A stretch of DNA of 64,000 nucleotides from Granulicella paludicola (lineage in GTDB: Bacteria; Acidobacteriota; Terriglobia; Terriglobales; Acidobacteriaceae). The position numbers were made by a program, and so were the translations under genes. The stretch lies in the NCBI RefSeq assembly GCF_025685545.1, contig NZ_JAGSYC010000021.1, positions 62,001-126,000 of the forward strand. The letters are read 5' to 3'. The notes beneath the pieces were generated by a model. It did not search any database and was not told where the DNA came from. It saw nothing but the letters and a program-made list of their open reading frames with translations. The stretch's first letter is position 1. Each line of letters starts with the position of its first letter. Shown piece by piece: positions 34,773-43,359 of this stretch.

Positions 34773-35519
34773 TTAACCGACCGCTAAGGTGCGGTGGAAG
34801 AGATCGGTCGCGAGGCCGAACATGGAGCGGGCGAGTTCGGGGTCGTAGCGGACGCCCTGGTCGCGGAGGAAGGCGTGGGCTCCGTTGACTTCGTGCCAGT
34901 TCAGTTTGGCTTCGACCTCGTTGAGACGGTGGAGGACGGCCATGCGGCCTTCGGTGGGGATGTGGGGGTCCTGGCGGCCCCAGACCATGAGAAGTTCGCC
35001 CTTGATATCTCCGGCGCGGGCCATGGAATCGTCCTTCATGCCTTCGCCGAGACCGCCCTTGTGGATGTCGGTGGCGTAGAAGCAGACGGCGCCGCGGACT
35101 TCGGGGTTCATGGCGGCGCGGAAGGCGAGGTGGCCGCCCATGCAGATGCCCATGACGCCCAGACGGCCGTTGCAGTCGGGGCGGGTGGGCAGGTAGTCGA
35201 GGACGGCGCGGGCGTCGGAATCGTAGCTGGCGAGGGGCTTGGTGGTCTTGAGGGCGTTACCGCGGTCGGAACCAGCCTGATCGTAGCCGAGAACTGTACC
35301 GAGCGGTTCGTACTCGTGATATACCTCGGGAACGGCGACAATGTAGCCGTAGCTGGCGAGCTGGACGGCGGTGCGGTGGATGGGAGCTGTAACTTGAAAT
35401 ATCTCGGAGTAGAGGATGATTCCGGGATAGTTACCGGGAGCCGCTGGGCGGACGATGTGGGTGCGCATGACCCCGGTGGGGGTGTCGAGGTCGATGTGCT
35501 CGGTGTCGATGACGATCAT
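34773..35519 (-). CDS. Dienelactone hydrolase family protein
   Basis: 248-aa alpha/beta hydrolase, cytoplasmic. The catalytic triad of the dienelactone hydrolase family can be located: Cys126 in GICMGG (where Ser is found in most hydrolases), Asp184 in GRQDPHIP, and His215 in NGAHAFLRD. The family acts on lactones such as dienelactone in chlorocatechol breakdown, but many members have other carboxylester substrates. There are no aromatic-degradation neighbours, so the substrate is unknown. It stands alone, minus strand, beyond katG. Confidence 0.88.
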   Translation of the reverse strand: MIVIDTEHIDLDTPTGVMRTHIVRPAAPGNYPGIILYSEIFQVTAPIHRTAVQLASYGYIVAVPEVYHEYEPLGTVLGYDQAGSDRGNALKTTKPLASYDSDARAVLDYLPTRPDCNGRLGVMGICMGGHLAFRAAMNPEVRGAVCFYATDIHKGGLGEGMKDDSMARAGDIKGELLMVWGRQDPHIPTEGRMAVLHRLNEVEAKLNWHEVNGAHAFLRDQGVRYDPELARSMFGLATDLFHRTLAVG

Positions 35520-35578
35520 GCGGACAAGTGTACGCCAAGTCCAATTTTCTCAAGATAACAGGGGCAGGCATGATGAGT

Positions 35579-35610
35579 CATCGGCGCAGCCAGAGCCGGC
35601 TGCGCCGATG
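35579..35610 (-). terminator. Hairpin after katG
   Basis: CATCGGCGCAGCC pairs perfectly with GGCTGCGCCGATG (13 bp) around a 6-nt loop, 4 nt beyond the katG stop codon on the minus strand. No T-run follows, so it may be a terminator or an mRNA-stabilising 3' end. Confidence 0.6.
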
Positions 35611-35614
35611 GTTC

Positions 35615-37909
35615 TTACTGGTGAACGTCGAAGCGGTCCAGCATCATAACCTTGTTCCAAACTTTGACGAAGTCTGTCACAAAGCGCTGCAGCCCGTCGC
35701 TGCTGGCATACACCTCGGCGACGGCGCGGAGCTGGCTGTTTGAGCCGAAGACGAGGTCGTTCCGTAACGCCTTGAAGTGGGGCTTGCCCGTGGCGCGATC
35801 TTCAAGTGTGAAGGTCATACCCGATCCGTCCTGCTTCTTCCACTCGTAGTCCGGGCTGGTAAGAACGCTGAAGAAGTCATTCGTGAGTGTTCCTACCCTA
35901 TCGGTAAAGACGCCGAAGTCCGATCCATCGTGATTGGCTCCCATCACTCGCAGGCCACCTGCCAGCGCTACCCATTCGGGTGCACTGAGAGTCAGCAGTT
36001 GGGCCTTATCAAGAAAGAGTTCCTCGGGGGCGACCCCTCTGGAGATCTCGGCGAAGTTCTCGTCGGTATAGTTGCGGAAGCCATCGACAACCGGTTTGAG
36101 CCAGTTGGTCATCTCGATATCGGTCAGCTCCTGGGTCGTGTCGCGGCGACCGGGTGTGAAGGGGACAGAAGCTGAAACTCCGGCATCCGCGGCAGCCTTC
36201 TCAACCGCCGTGCAGCCTGCGAGGACGATGAGATCGGCGAGTGAGACCTTCGCCTTCCCTGTCGACTTGCTGTTGAAGTCATCCTGTACCTTACGCAAGG
36301 CGGCGATGACGGGGACGGTACGGCGGTTGATGGACCAGTCTTTCTGCGGTGCGAGTGCGAGACGGGCACCGTTGGCACCACCACGCTTGTCACTATTGCG
36401 ATAGGTGGAGGCTGCCGAGAACGCGGTAAAAACCAAATCCGAGGTCGATACGCCAGCCGCCAAGATCGATTGCTTGAGAGAGGCGATATCAGTGTCGCTG
36501 ATCGTGTCGTGATCGAGTGGCGGAATAGGATCCTGCCAAAGAAGGCCGTTTTCGAGCCTCTTCTCCGAACCGAGATAGCGCTCTCGTGGGCCCATATCGC
36601 GGTGGGTGAGTTTGTACCAGGCCTTGGAGAAGGCCTGCGTAAAGGCATCGAAGTCGTTGAGGAACTTCTCGCAGACTTTCTTGTACTCGGGATCGGTCTT
36701 GAGAGCGATATCGCTGGTCATCATCATCAGTGAGTTCATCTGGCCGGGGATGTGGGCGTCAGGCGTTTTTGGAGCCTCTGCACTGACGGGAGTCCACTGC
36801 AAGGCACCCGCGGGGCTTTTGATTTGTTTCCATTCGAACTTGAAGAGGTTTTCCAGATAGCTGTTGTCCCATTGGGTGGGGTTGGGGGTCCAGCTGCCTT
36901 CGATACCGTTGGTCATGGTGTCGGCACCAGAACCGGTGCCTTTGGGATTGTGCCAGCCGAGTCCCATGGCCTCAATGGGCGACATCTCCGGCGGAGCACC
37001 GATCTTGTCGGCGGGGACCATGCCGTGGCTCTTGCCAAAGGCGTGACCACCAGCGATGAGTGCCACCGTCTCTTCATCGTTCATAGCCATCCGGGTGAAG
37101 GTGATACGAATGTCCCGGGCCGATCCCATCGGATCGCCGTTGGCATAGGGACCTTCCGGGTTCACGTAGATGAGAGCCTGGTGGGAGGCAGCGAGGGGAT
37201 TCTCAAGGTCATAGTCTGGATCACCGTTCTGACCGCGCCAGCGCTTGTCTCGGTTGACCATGCTGTCAAAGGATGAGATGTGGTTGGGATCCCAGACCTC
37301 AGGTCCCCAATACGTGGAGGTGTCTGCCTCCCACGCATCACGGCGACCGCCGGCAAAGCCATAGGTCGGGAAGCCCATGATTTCGAGGGCGCAGTTGCCG
37401 GTGAGGATCATCAGGTCCCCCCAGGAAAGAGAGGCACCGTACTTCTGCTTGATCGGCCAGATGAGACGGCGCGACTTGTCAGTGTTGCCGTTATCCCACC
37501 AGCTATTGATCGGAGCGAAGCGCTGGAGGGCTTCGCCAGCGCCACCGCGACCGTCAGCGATGCGATAGGTTCCTGCCGCGTGCCAGGCCATGCGAATCAT
37601 CTGCGGACCGTAGTTGCCGTAGTCGGACGGCCACCAGGCGACAGAGGAGGTGAGGAACTGCTTGATCTCCTGCTTGAGCGCCTCAAGGTCGATCTTGCTG
37701 AAGGCCTCGGCATAATCGAAGTCCGTTCCTAGTGGGTTAGCCTGAGGACCATCTCGATGGAGAAGCTCCACCTTCAGGCGGTTCGGGTACCAGTCTGGCA
37801 GCTGAGGCGGCGTACCTGCGGCACCGCCGATACGGTCACCGCCAAACGGACACTTTCCTGTCATGGAATGAGATTGTGTGTTGGTCTTGTCGTCTTTTAT
37901 CTGAAGCAC
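35615..37909 (-). CDS. katG: Catalase-peroxidase KatG
   Basis: 764-aa haem enzyme that breaks down hydrogen peroxide. The distal haem triad is present (Arg106, Trp109, His110 in [13 protein letters not shown]). The adduct residues of KatG can be seen: Trp109, Tyr in YVNPEGP, and Met in [10 protein letters not shown]. The proximal His lies in [10 protein letters not shown]. The two-domain length is normal. GTG at 37909 has AAGGA 7 nt upstream and is preferred; the internal ATG that begins [10 protein letters not shown] is an alternative. The protein starts with the KCPFGG motif of the family and has no signal peptide. Confidence 0.95.
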   Translation of the reverse strand: MLQIKDDKTNTQSHSMTGKCPFGGDRIGGAAGTPPQLPDWYPNRLKVELLHRDGPQANPLGTDFDYAEAFSKIDLEALKQEIKQFLTSSVAWWPSDYGNYGPQMIRMAWHAAGTYRIADGRGGAGEALQRFAPINSWWDNGNTDKSRRLIWPIKQKYGASLSWGDLMILTGNCALEIMGFPTYGFAGGRRDAWEADTSTYWGPEVWDPNHISSFDSMVNRDKRWRGQNGDPDYDLENPLAASHQALIYVNPEGPYANGDPMGSARDIRITFTRMAMNDEETVALIAGGHAFGKSHGMVPADKIGAPPEMSPIEAMGLGWHNPKGTGSGADTMTNGIEGSWTPNPTQWDNSYLENLFKFEWKQIKSPAGALQWTPVSAEAPKTPDAHIPGQMNSLMMMTSDIALKTDPEYKKVCEKFLNDFDAFTQAFSKAWYKLTHRDMGPRERYLGSEKRLENGLLWQDPIPPLDHDTISDTDIASLKQSILAAGVSTSDLVFTAFSAASTYRNSDKRGGANGARLALAPQKDWSINRRTVPVIAALRKVQDDFNSKSTGKAKVSLADLIVLAGCTAVEKAAADAGVSASVPFTPGRRDTTQELTDIEMTNWLKPVVDGFRNYTDENFAEISRGVAPEELFLDKAQLLTLSAPEWVALAGGLRVMGANHDGSDFGVFTDRVGTLTNDFFSVLTSPDYEWKKQDGSGMTFTLEDRATGKPHFKALRNDLVFGSNSQLRAVAEVYASSDGLQRFVTDFVKVWNKVMMLDRFDVHQ

Positions 37910-38300
37910 GTGTGTGTCCTTCTCCGATCACTCGGAACACAGGTTAGAGGGAGGGAGAAAGCATCTGTGCTGACCAGGTGCCGTGCTGGGATCGTTCTGA
38001 ATTTGGTGACTTGGAGCGGCGGACCGACTCGTCGAAATTGGACAGCCGATTGTTAGATTTTCTGCGTACGGTTGTATGGATGCCGCAGGTTGCCTGCGGG
38101 GTAGCCTTGCTGCGCAATGGACTTTTGCGGCGATGGTCAACGATGCTCATCAACGAGTATCGGGTCGAAACTTCTTTTCTTTATGGAGTTTCGGACTTCT
38201 GGGTGTTCTCTCTTCGTCAGGTCTTGCAGGGGGTGACTTGTTACGAGAGATGGGGCGTTGATTTTGGATGTTCTGCCTGAGGAGAGAAGGCATAACCCAG

Positions 38301-38351
38301 GGGCTGAAGCCCGATTTCGGAGTGATTCGAAGTGTCTGGGCTAAAGCCCAG
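38301..38351. repeat. Paired GGGCTxAAGCCC palindromes, copy 1
   Basis: Two short hairpins 23 nt apart: GGGCTGAAGCCC (38301-38312) and CTGGGCTAAAGCCCAG (38336-38351). The same two-hairpin unit, one arm pair with TAAA and one with TGAA loops, recurs at 39573 and 51711. Confidence 0.7.
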
Positions 38352-38530
38352 GACCTATCCGGAAGCAAGATCAACGGCAAGAGCAAAGAAGCAGAGGCAG
38401 AGCAAAGAAACGACAGCAAATGCGAGGGCGAGCACGGCCGATTCGTTGGACATGGATCGGTTATGCCTTCAGAATCCGGTGAGACCCGGCCCTGGAGGGT
38501 CGGGTTACCTGAGTTGAGGCCATGCATAGA

Positions 38531-38606
38531 AAAGCAGGTGCTTCGCTTGCACCCCAACGAATAAAGAACGTTCGTCGGGGACCCGCCTGCGCTCAGGATG
38601 ACAAGG
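38531..38606. repeat. 75-bp intergenic repeat, copy 1
   Basis: Starts AAAGCAGGTGCTTCGCTTGC and ends GCTCAGGATGACAAGG. It is nearly identical to 49171-49246. The centre is an imperfect palindrome, CCCCAACGAA to TTCGTCGGGG. Confidence 0.8.
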
Positions 38607-38623
38607 TTTCCCGACTCGTCTCT

Positions 38624-39385
38624 CTAGGCGGGGTTGGCGCGGAGGAGGAGGCAGGTGATGTTGTCGGAGCCGCCTCGGGATTTGGCTAGCTGAATCATGC
38701 GGTCGCAGGCGAGTTCTACGGGGAGGTGCGCGGTATCGGCGATGAGGGTGGCGAGTTCTGCGCTGCTGACGTGGCGGGTAAGGCCGTCGGAACAGAGGAG
38801 AAGCGAGTCGCCGGGGTTCAGGGTAGCGTCGAAGAGGTCGGGGGCGACGTCGGGGTCGGCGCCAATGGCGCGGGTGATGACGGACTGGTAGACGGAGCGC
38901 TCGGCTTCGAGGGGGGTCATGAGGCCGCGGCGGACCTGCTCGGCGACGAAGGAGTGGTCGTGGGTGAGTTGGTCGGCGGTATCGGCGTGGAAGAGGTAGG
39001 CGCGGCTGTCGCCGACGTTGAGGACGGTGGCGAGGTCGCCGACGATGCGGGCGGCGACGAGGGTGGAGCCCATGCCGCGAAGCTTCATGTCAAAGGCGGC
39101 GTGCGCGAGGACGGCGCGGTTGGCGGCAGCGGCAGCGCGGAGCATAGAGCAGCGGGTACATTCGGGGTTAGCGTCGCGGAGGCTGAGGAGTTCCTGGCGG
39201 GCGACGTCGAGGAAGGTGTCGACGGCGATGCGGCTGGCGACCTCGCCACCGGCGGCTCCACCCATGCCGTCGCAGACGACGTAGAGGCCAAGCTCGTTGT
39301 CGATGCCGAAGCTGTCCTGATTATTGCGGCGGACGAGACCTACGTCGGTCTGGGCGGCAGCGTCGATCTTCGGTGCGACGATCAT
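38624..39385 (-). CDS. PP2C-type protein serine/threonine phosphatase
   Basis: 253-aa phosphatase of the PPM/PP2C family. ATG at 39385 is chosen: it has AAGGA upstream and begins the family fold (KIDAAAQTDVGLVRRNNQDS), while the frame beyond it to 39634 runs through the repeat at 39573-39627 and is not protein-like. Metal-binding motifs are visible: DGMGGAAGGEVAS, GDSRAYLF, LLLCSDGLT, and SDNITCLLL. Most relatives reverse the action of bacterial Ser/Thr kinases. No kinase gene is adjacent. An insert with Cys residues (PECTRCSMLRAA) lies before the third motif. Confidence 0.9.
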   Translation of the reverse strand: MIVAPKIDAAAQTDVGLVRRNNQDSFGIDNELGLYVVCDGMGGAAGGEVASRIAVDTFLDVARQELLSLRDANPECTRCSMLRAAAAANRAVLAHAAFDMKLRGMGSTLVAARIVGDLATVLNVGDSRAYLFHADTADQLTHDHSFVAEQVRRGLMTPLEAERSVYQSVITRAIGADPDVAPDLFDATLNPGDSLLLCSDGLTRHVSSAELATLIADTAHLPVELACDRMIQLAKSRGGSDNITCLLLRANPA

Positions 39386-39510
39386 GCTTGGAGTCCTTAC
39401 AACTTTGCAGGGAACGCTGGGGCCAGAGAAACAGTCCGCACGCCAGTATAGCCGATGAGATGGCGTAGTGCGAGGCGGTTCGCAGGAGAGGGGCGTGAGG
39501 ACAGGGCCAG

Positions 39511-39546
39511 ATGCGGATTCCTGCGCTTCGCTACGGAATGACAAAA
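39511..39546. repeat. Short repeat with CTACGGAATGACA, possible third family
   Basis: GATGCGGATTCCTGCGCTTC continues to CTACGGAATGACAAAA. A partly similar stretch with CTACGGGATGACAAA occurs at 50636-50680. The match is loose. Confidence 0.35.
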
Positions 39547-39572
39547 AGAGGGGCGGGAGAAGCACAGCCCCG

Positions 39573-39627
39573 GGGGCTAAAGCCCCAAATTTCACTGAGC
39601 TTCGAACGGACGGGCTGAAGCCCGTCC
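39573..39627. repeat. Paired GGGCTxAAGCCC palindromes, copy 2
   Basis: GGGGCTAAAGCCCC (39573-39586) and GGACGGGCTGAAGCCCGTCC (39608-39627), 21 nt apart. Lies between the phosphatase and the sensor kinase genes. Confidence 0.75.
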
Positions 39628-39642
39628 CCTTCAAAACAGCAT

Positions 39643-41169
39643 CTAATCCGACCTTCCCGAAGACGCGGGGGGTTCCCTGAGCGGCTGGTGGGCGATGGGG
39701 AGCGAGAAGGTGAAGACGGAGCCTTCACCCAGCTGGCTGGTGACGGCGAGGGTGCCGTGGTGGGCTTCGAGGATGGCTCGGCTGATGGCAAGGCCCATGC
39801 CGGTGCCGGAGGTGAGACCAGTTTGGGTGCTGGCGCGGTAGAAGCGCTCGAAGATGAGTTCCTGCTCGGAGGTGTCGATGCCCTGCCCGTGGTCGGCGAC
39901 GGAGACGAGGACGGCGTTGGGGCGGGTTTCGGCGGAGAGGAAGATGGGCGAGGCGGAGGGTGAGTACTTGGCGGCGTTTTCGAGGAGGTTGGCGAGAACT
40001 TTTTCGATGTAGCCGGCGTCGGCGAGAACGGGGGGCAGCGCGGGGACCTGTTGATGGAGTTCGTGGCCAGTGAGAGCGGTGGCGCAGGCGCGCAGTGTCG
40101 AGGTGATGACGTCGGCGAGGTCGGTGGGCACGAAGGTCATGTGAACCTCCTGCGCGTCGAGCTGGGCCATCTCGACGGCCTGGGAGACGAGGCGGTCGAG
40201 GCGGTCGGTCTCTTCGTCGATGACGGTGAGGAGGTCGCGCTGGGATTCGAGATCGAGGGCGTTCGCGCCGCAGGGGTCGTGAAAGAGGAGCGTCGTGGCT
40301 GAGGCTTTGATCGCGGTGAGCGGGGTGCGGAGCTCGTGGGTGATGGAGTCGATCATGAGTGCGCGGAGGCGTTCGCTCTCCTTGGCGGCGTCGGCGCGGG
40401 AGACGTCTTCGAGGGCCTGGGCACGGTCGATGGAGACGCTGATGAGGCCGCCGATAGCTTCGAGGGTTTCAGGAGAGAGATGCACGGACTTGAGGATGAG
40501 CAGACCGCGGGGACGAACGCCGACGTGGAGCGGGATGCGGGCTTCGCGCTGGCCGAAGTGCGTGGCAGTGGTGCTGTCGGTGGTGGTGTCCGCTGAGGGC
40601 AGGGTGAGGGCGAGCTGGCGCATGCCGATTTCGTCCATGGGTATGGCTGCGGGGTCGCCGGCGAGGTAGCGACGGTCGCCGTCGAGGAGATAGAGCACGA
40701 CGGCGTCGGCGTGGGTGACGAGGAGGATGGCGGGAGCAATGGAGTTGAGCAGGCCGGCTACGTTTTCTGTCTGGAGGAGCTCGCGGCTGAGGGTGTAGAG
40801 GACTTCAAGCTCACGTTGGCGAAGGCGGGCGTCGGCTGCTTCCTCGCGAACACGTTCGGATAGACGGGCTCCGACGACCGAGGTGGCGAGGAACGCGAAG
40901 AGGGCGAGCCAGTTCTGAGGGTCGTTGATGATGAGCGTGCCGATGGGCGGCAGGAAGTAGTAGTTGTAGAGAAAGGTGGCGGCAATGGAGGTGACGACGG
41001 CGTAGCGCAGACCCCAGCGCGCGGCGAGAAAGAGGATGAAGAGAAGCAGCGTGAGAGCGACGGTGGTCTGATTGACATGGAGCCAGCGACGATCTACGAC
41101 TACAATTCCGGCAAGGACCAAGGCTGCGGTTGCCCACTTGACGACGGCGATGACACGCTGAGAGTTCAC
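39643..41169 (-). CDS. Sensor histidine kinase equivalent to KdpD C-terminal half
   Basis: 508-aa inner-membrane kinase starting at GTG 41169. The frame runs on to 41931, but that part is antisense to the KdpD gene and is rejected. Residues 15-105 form a DUF4118 domain with about four membrane spans (FLYNYYFLPPIGTLIINDPQNW, as in KdpD), 130-250 a GAF-like domain, 268-340 a HisKA dimerisation domain with phospho-acceptor His278 (SITHELRTPL), and 380-500 an HATPase (N box ANLLENAAKYSP, G boxes DHGQGI and GTGMGLAI). It lacks the N-terminal KdpD and USP domains, which are encoded divergently by the next gene, only 18 nt away. Confidence 0.85.
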   Translation of the reverse strand: MNSQRVIAVVKWATAALVLAGIVVVDRRWLHVNQTTVALTLLLFILFLAARWGLRYAVVTSIAATFLYNYYFLPPIGTLIINDPQNWLALFAFLATSVVGARLSERVREEAADARLRQRELEVLYTLSRELLQTENVAGLLNSIAPAILLVTHADAVVLYLLDGDRRYLAGDPAAIPMDEIGMRQLALTLPSADTTTDSTTATHFGQREARIPLHVGVRPRGLLILKSVHLSPETLEAIGGLISVSIDRAQALEDVSRADAAKESERLRALMIDSITHELRTPLTAIKASATTLLFHDPCGANALDLESQRDLLTVIDEETDRLDRLVSQAVEMAQLDAQEVHMTFVPTDLADVITSTLRACATALTGHELHQQVPALPPVLADAGYIEKVLANLLENAAKYSPSASPIFLSAETRPNAVLVSVADHGQGIDTSEQELIFERFYRASTQTGLTSGTGMGLAISRAILEAHHGTLAVTSQLGEGSVFTFSLPIAHQPLREPPASSGRSD

Positions 41170-41187
41170 AAAGGAGATACTACGACG

Positions 41188-42327
41188 TTGGCGACGAGTG
41201 AGGCACCAAGGAAACGTCCGGAAGACTGGTTGCCTGCCGCCGAGCCGGAGAAGACGCGCGGTCGCTTGAAGGTATTCCTTGGCTATGCGCCGGGGGTGGG
41301 CAAGACGTTCAGCATGCTGAGCGAGGGGATACGGCGCAAGGCCCGCGGTGAGGATGTGGTGATCGGCGTGGTGGAGACGCACGGTCGCAAAGGGACGGCG
41401 GAGCTGGCCGTGCAGCTGGAACAGGTACCGCAGCGGGAGATCGACTACAAGGGCACGATGTTTACGGAGATGGACCTTGAAGGGATTCTGGCGAGGCGAC
41501 CGCAGATCGTGCTGGTGGATGAGCTGGCCCACACGAATATCGAGGGCAGCCGCTTTGCGAAGCGGTATGAGGATGTGCTGCTGCTGCTTGAGAACAACAT
41601 CGATGTGCTGAGCACGATCAATGTGCAGCACGTGGAGAGCCTGACGCCTCGGATACAGAGCCTGACAGGAGTGGCGGTGCGCGAGGCAGTGCCGGACTGG
41701 GTGCTGGATAGAGCTGATGAGATTGTGATCAGCGATCTGACGCCGGAGGCACTGGCAACTCGGATGCGGCGAGGGGATATCTATCCGCTGGAACGTGCGG
41801 AGAGAGCTCTGCAGAACTTCTTTCGTCGCGGCAACCTGATTGCGTTGCGCGAGATGGCGCTGCATCGGGTGACGCGAGCGGTGGATCGGACGCTGGATGA
41901 CTATGTGAAGCGCAAGCAGCTGGGTGCGCACTGGTCGGTGACGGAGAAGGTGGCGGTGTGCATCAGCGCGAGTGCGCAGGCGAAGGACTTGATTGCGCGT
42001 GGGGCTCGCCTGGCGGAGGGCCTAGGCGGCGAGTTTTACGTGGTGCATGTGGCGAGTGCAAAGGATGAGAGCGTCGAGCGAAAGCGGGTGCTGGAGACGA
42101 GTCTGCAGTTCGCGCGGAACCTGGGAGCGCAGGTGGTGCAGCTGACGGGCAAGAATATTCCATCGACGACGGCGGCTTTTGTGACCGAGAACCGCATCAC
42201 GCAGACGATCTTTGGGCGCTCGGCGCTACATGGGATGAAGAAGTGGATGTATTACCTGGCGATCCAGCGGTTCATGTCGGAGGCTCCGCATGTGGATCTG
42301 CACATCGTGACACATGAGGAACGGTAA
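41188..42327 (+). CDS. kdpD: KdpD N-terminal half: KdpD ATPase and universal stress domain only
   Basis: 379-aa cytoplasmic protein. TTG at 41188 is chosen because AAAGGAG lies 11 nt upstream; the frame to 41077 is inside the divergent kinase gene. Residues 27-240 are the KdpD domain with Walker A GYAPGVGKTF (32-41) and ILVDELAHTNIEGSRFAKRYEDV. Residues 250-379 are a USP-like domain (ending FGRSALHGMKKWMYYLAIQRF). By family knowledge this half senses K+ or binds c-di-AMP and modulates the kinase. The kinase half is a separate, divergent gene. kdpE follows 19 nt later, so this half is co-transcribed with the response regulator. Confidence 0.9.
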   Translation: MATSEAPRKRPEDWLPAAEPEKTRGRLKVFLGYAPGVGKTFSMLSEGIRRKARGEDVVIGVVETHGRKGTAELAVQLEQVPQREIDYKGTMFTEMDLEGILARRPQIVLVDELAHTNIEGSRFAKRYEDVLLLLENNIDVLSTINVQHVESLTPRIQSLTGVAVREAVPDWVLDRADEIVISDLTPEALATRMRRGDIYPLERAERALQNFFRRGNLIALREMALHRVTRAVDRTLDDYVKRKQLGAHWSVTEKVAVCISASAQAKDLIARGARLAEGLGGEFYVVHVASAKDESVERKRVLETSLQFARNLGAQVVQLTGKNIPSTTAAFVTENRITQTIFGRSALHGMKKWMYYLAIQRFMSEAPHVDLHIVTHEER

Positions 42328-42346
42328 GGCCGTATAGGATTCAAGT

Positions 42347-43033
42347 ATGCGCATCCTGATTGTTGACGATGAACGGCAGATTACCCGAGTGCTGCGGACC
42401 TCGCTGCAAAGCAGCGGGTACGAGGTGTCTGTCGCGAACAATGGGATGGAGGCATTCAACCTGTTCAAGAGCGTTGCGCCGGACCTGATCATCACCGATC
42501 TGTCGATGCCGGAGATGGATGGGCTGGAGCTGACGCGGGCGATTCGCAGCATCTCCGAGGTGCCGATCATCGTGTTGTCAGTGCGAGGCCAGGAGCCGAT
42601 CAAGGTGGCGGCGCTCGATGAAGGCGCGGATGATTATGTGACCAAGCCTTTCAGCATGCAGGAGCTGCTGGCGCGGGTACGCGCAAACCTACGCAAAGGC
42701 ATGCGAGCGGAGCCTGAGCAGGTGGCGATCACGGTAGGCGGACTGACGATCGATACGGCGACGCGGCGGGTGAAGGTTCAGGGGGTGGAGACACATCTGA
42801 CGCCGAAGGAGTTCGACTTGCTGCTGTTGCTCGCGGGCAGTCCTGATCGGGTGCTGACGCATCGGCATCTGCTTCGGAGCGTGTGGGGGCCTGCGGGCGA
42901 GGACCAGCCGGAGTATCTGCGGGTGCTGGTGGCACAGCTGCGGAAGAAGCTGGATGCGACCGACAGCTCGCGGTATATCGAGAGCGAACCCTGGGTGGGG
43001 TATCGGTTGAAGGGTCAACCCGAAGGTTTATAG
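42347..43033 (+). CDS. kdpE: Response regulator KdpE
   Basis: 228-aa OmpR-type regulator. Receiver domain 1-120 with Asp7-Asp8 and phospho-acceptor Asp51 in LIITDLSMPEMDG, and Lys in VTKPFSM. The DNA-binding winged helix occupies about 130-225 (LTPKEFDLLLLLAGSPDRVLTHRHLLRSVWG). By family knowledge it activates the kdp operon at low K+. It lies 19 nt after the KdpD N-terminal gene and upstream of the porin and kdp operon on the same strand. Confidence 0.93.
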   Translation: MRILIVDDERQITRVLRTSLQSSGYEVSVANNGMEAFNLFKSVAPDLIITDLSMPEMDGLELTRAIRSISEVPIIVLSVRGQEPIKVAALDEGADDYVTKPFSMQELLARVRANLRKGMRAEPEQVAITVGGLTIDTATRRVKVQGVETHLTPKEFDLLLLLAGSPDRVLTHRHLLRSVWGPAGEDQPEYLRVLVAQLRKKLDATDSSRYIESEPWVGYRLKGQPEGL

Positions 43034-43359
43034 GAAGCTCGTCTTCACAACTTCTTAATGCCTTCTCTACGAAATCTCAACGCCGTCCCTACGGACTTCC
43101 TACGGGGACACATCGTTCACTAGATACATGGAAATGTACGCCATGTCTCGCAGTGTCCAGTATCTGAGTTCTTCTGCAGCGCCCGGTCCGGGACGAATCC
43201 GGCGGACTCCCATGACAACCCCTCGTGCAGCGACTGCGGGCTGATCCCTGCAATGCGGTGACGCGTCCGCGACGCGATCTCTGCGACGCGGATGGAGTTC
43301 GGCACGGTGATCCACTCTTCAAAAAATCCAAGAGCACTTTGTAAAGGAAAGGCCAATTG
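43034..43359. other. Long leader between kdpE and the porin/kdp operon
   Basis: 326 nt without a gene. It is the expected site of the kdp promoter and KdpE box, which I could not identify. It includes a 90-nt segment that may fold (43149-43238) and an AAAGGAAAGG ribosome binding site for the porin gene. Confidence 0.5.
43149..43238 (+). promoter_or_regulatory. Possible structured RNA leader ahead of the kdp operon
   Basis: CGCAGT (43149-43154) pairs with ACTGCG (43233-43238), extended by U.G and C-G outside to 8 bp, and closes a 90-nt unit. The inside holds GGTCCG/CGGACT pairing around CCGGGACGAATCCGG, and CCCATGACAACCCCTCGTGCAG. The last part loosely resembles the 3' core of the c-di-AMP (ydaO) riboswitch. 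That class is linked to potassium genes elsewhere. This is a hypothesis only; the full class consensus is not satisfied by eye. Confidence 0.25.

Larger units (their letters stand above)
37910..38623. other. Intergenic region rich in short palindromic repeats
   Basis: 714 nt with no convincing gene. Frames of up to 135 codons occur on both strands but overlap repeats and lack protein-like composition. The stretch holds one GGGCTxAAGCCC pair (38301-38351) and one 75-bp repeat (38531-38606). The katG promoter should lie at its left end. Confidence 0.55.

Noticed and set aside
37978-38564. Frames of about 100 codons between katG and the phosphatase
   Set aside because: They overlap repeat elements and have no ribosome binding sites or conserved features.
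39386-39634. N-terminal extension of the PP2C phosphatase
   Set aside because: It runs through the palindromic repeat at 39573-39627, and the ATG at 39385 with an upstream AAGGA begins the phosphatase fold.
41170-41931. 254-codon N-terminal extension of the sensor kinase frame on the minus strand
   Set aside because: It is antisense to the Walker A and following part of the KdpD gene, its composition is rich in His, Arg and Leu as expected of a shadow frame, and the kinase fold starts just after GTG 41169.
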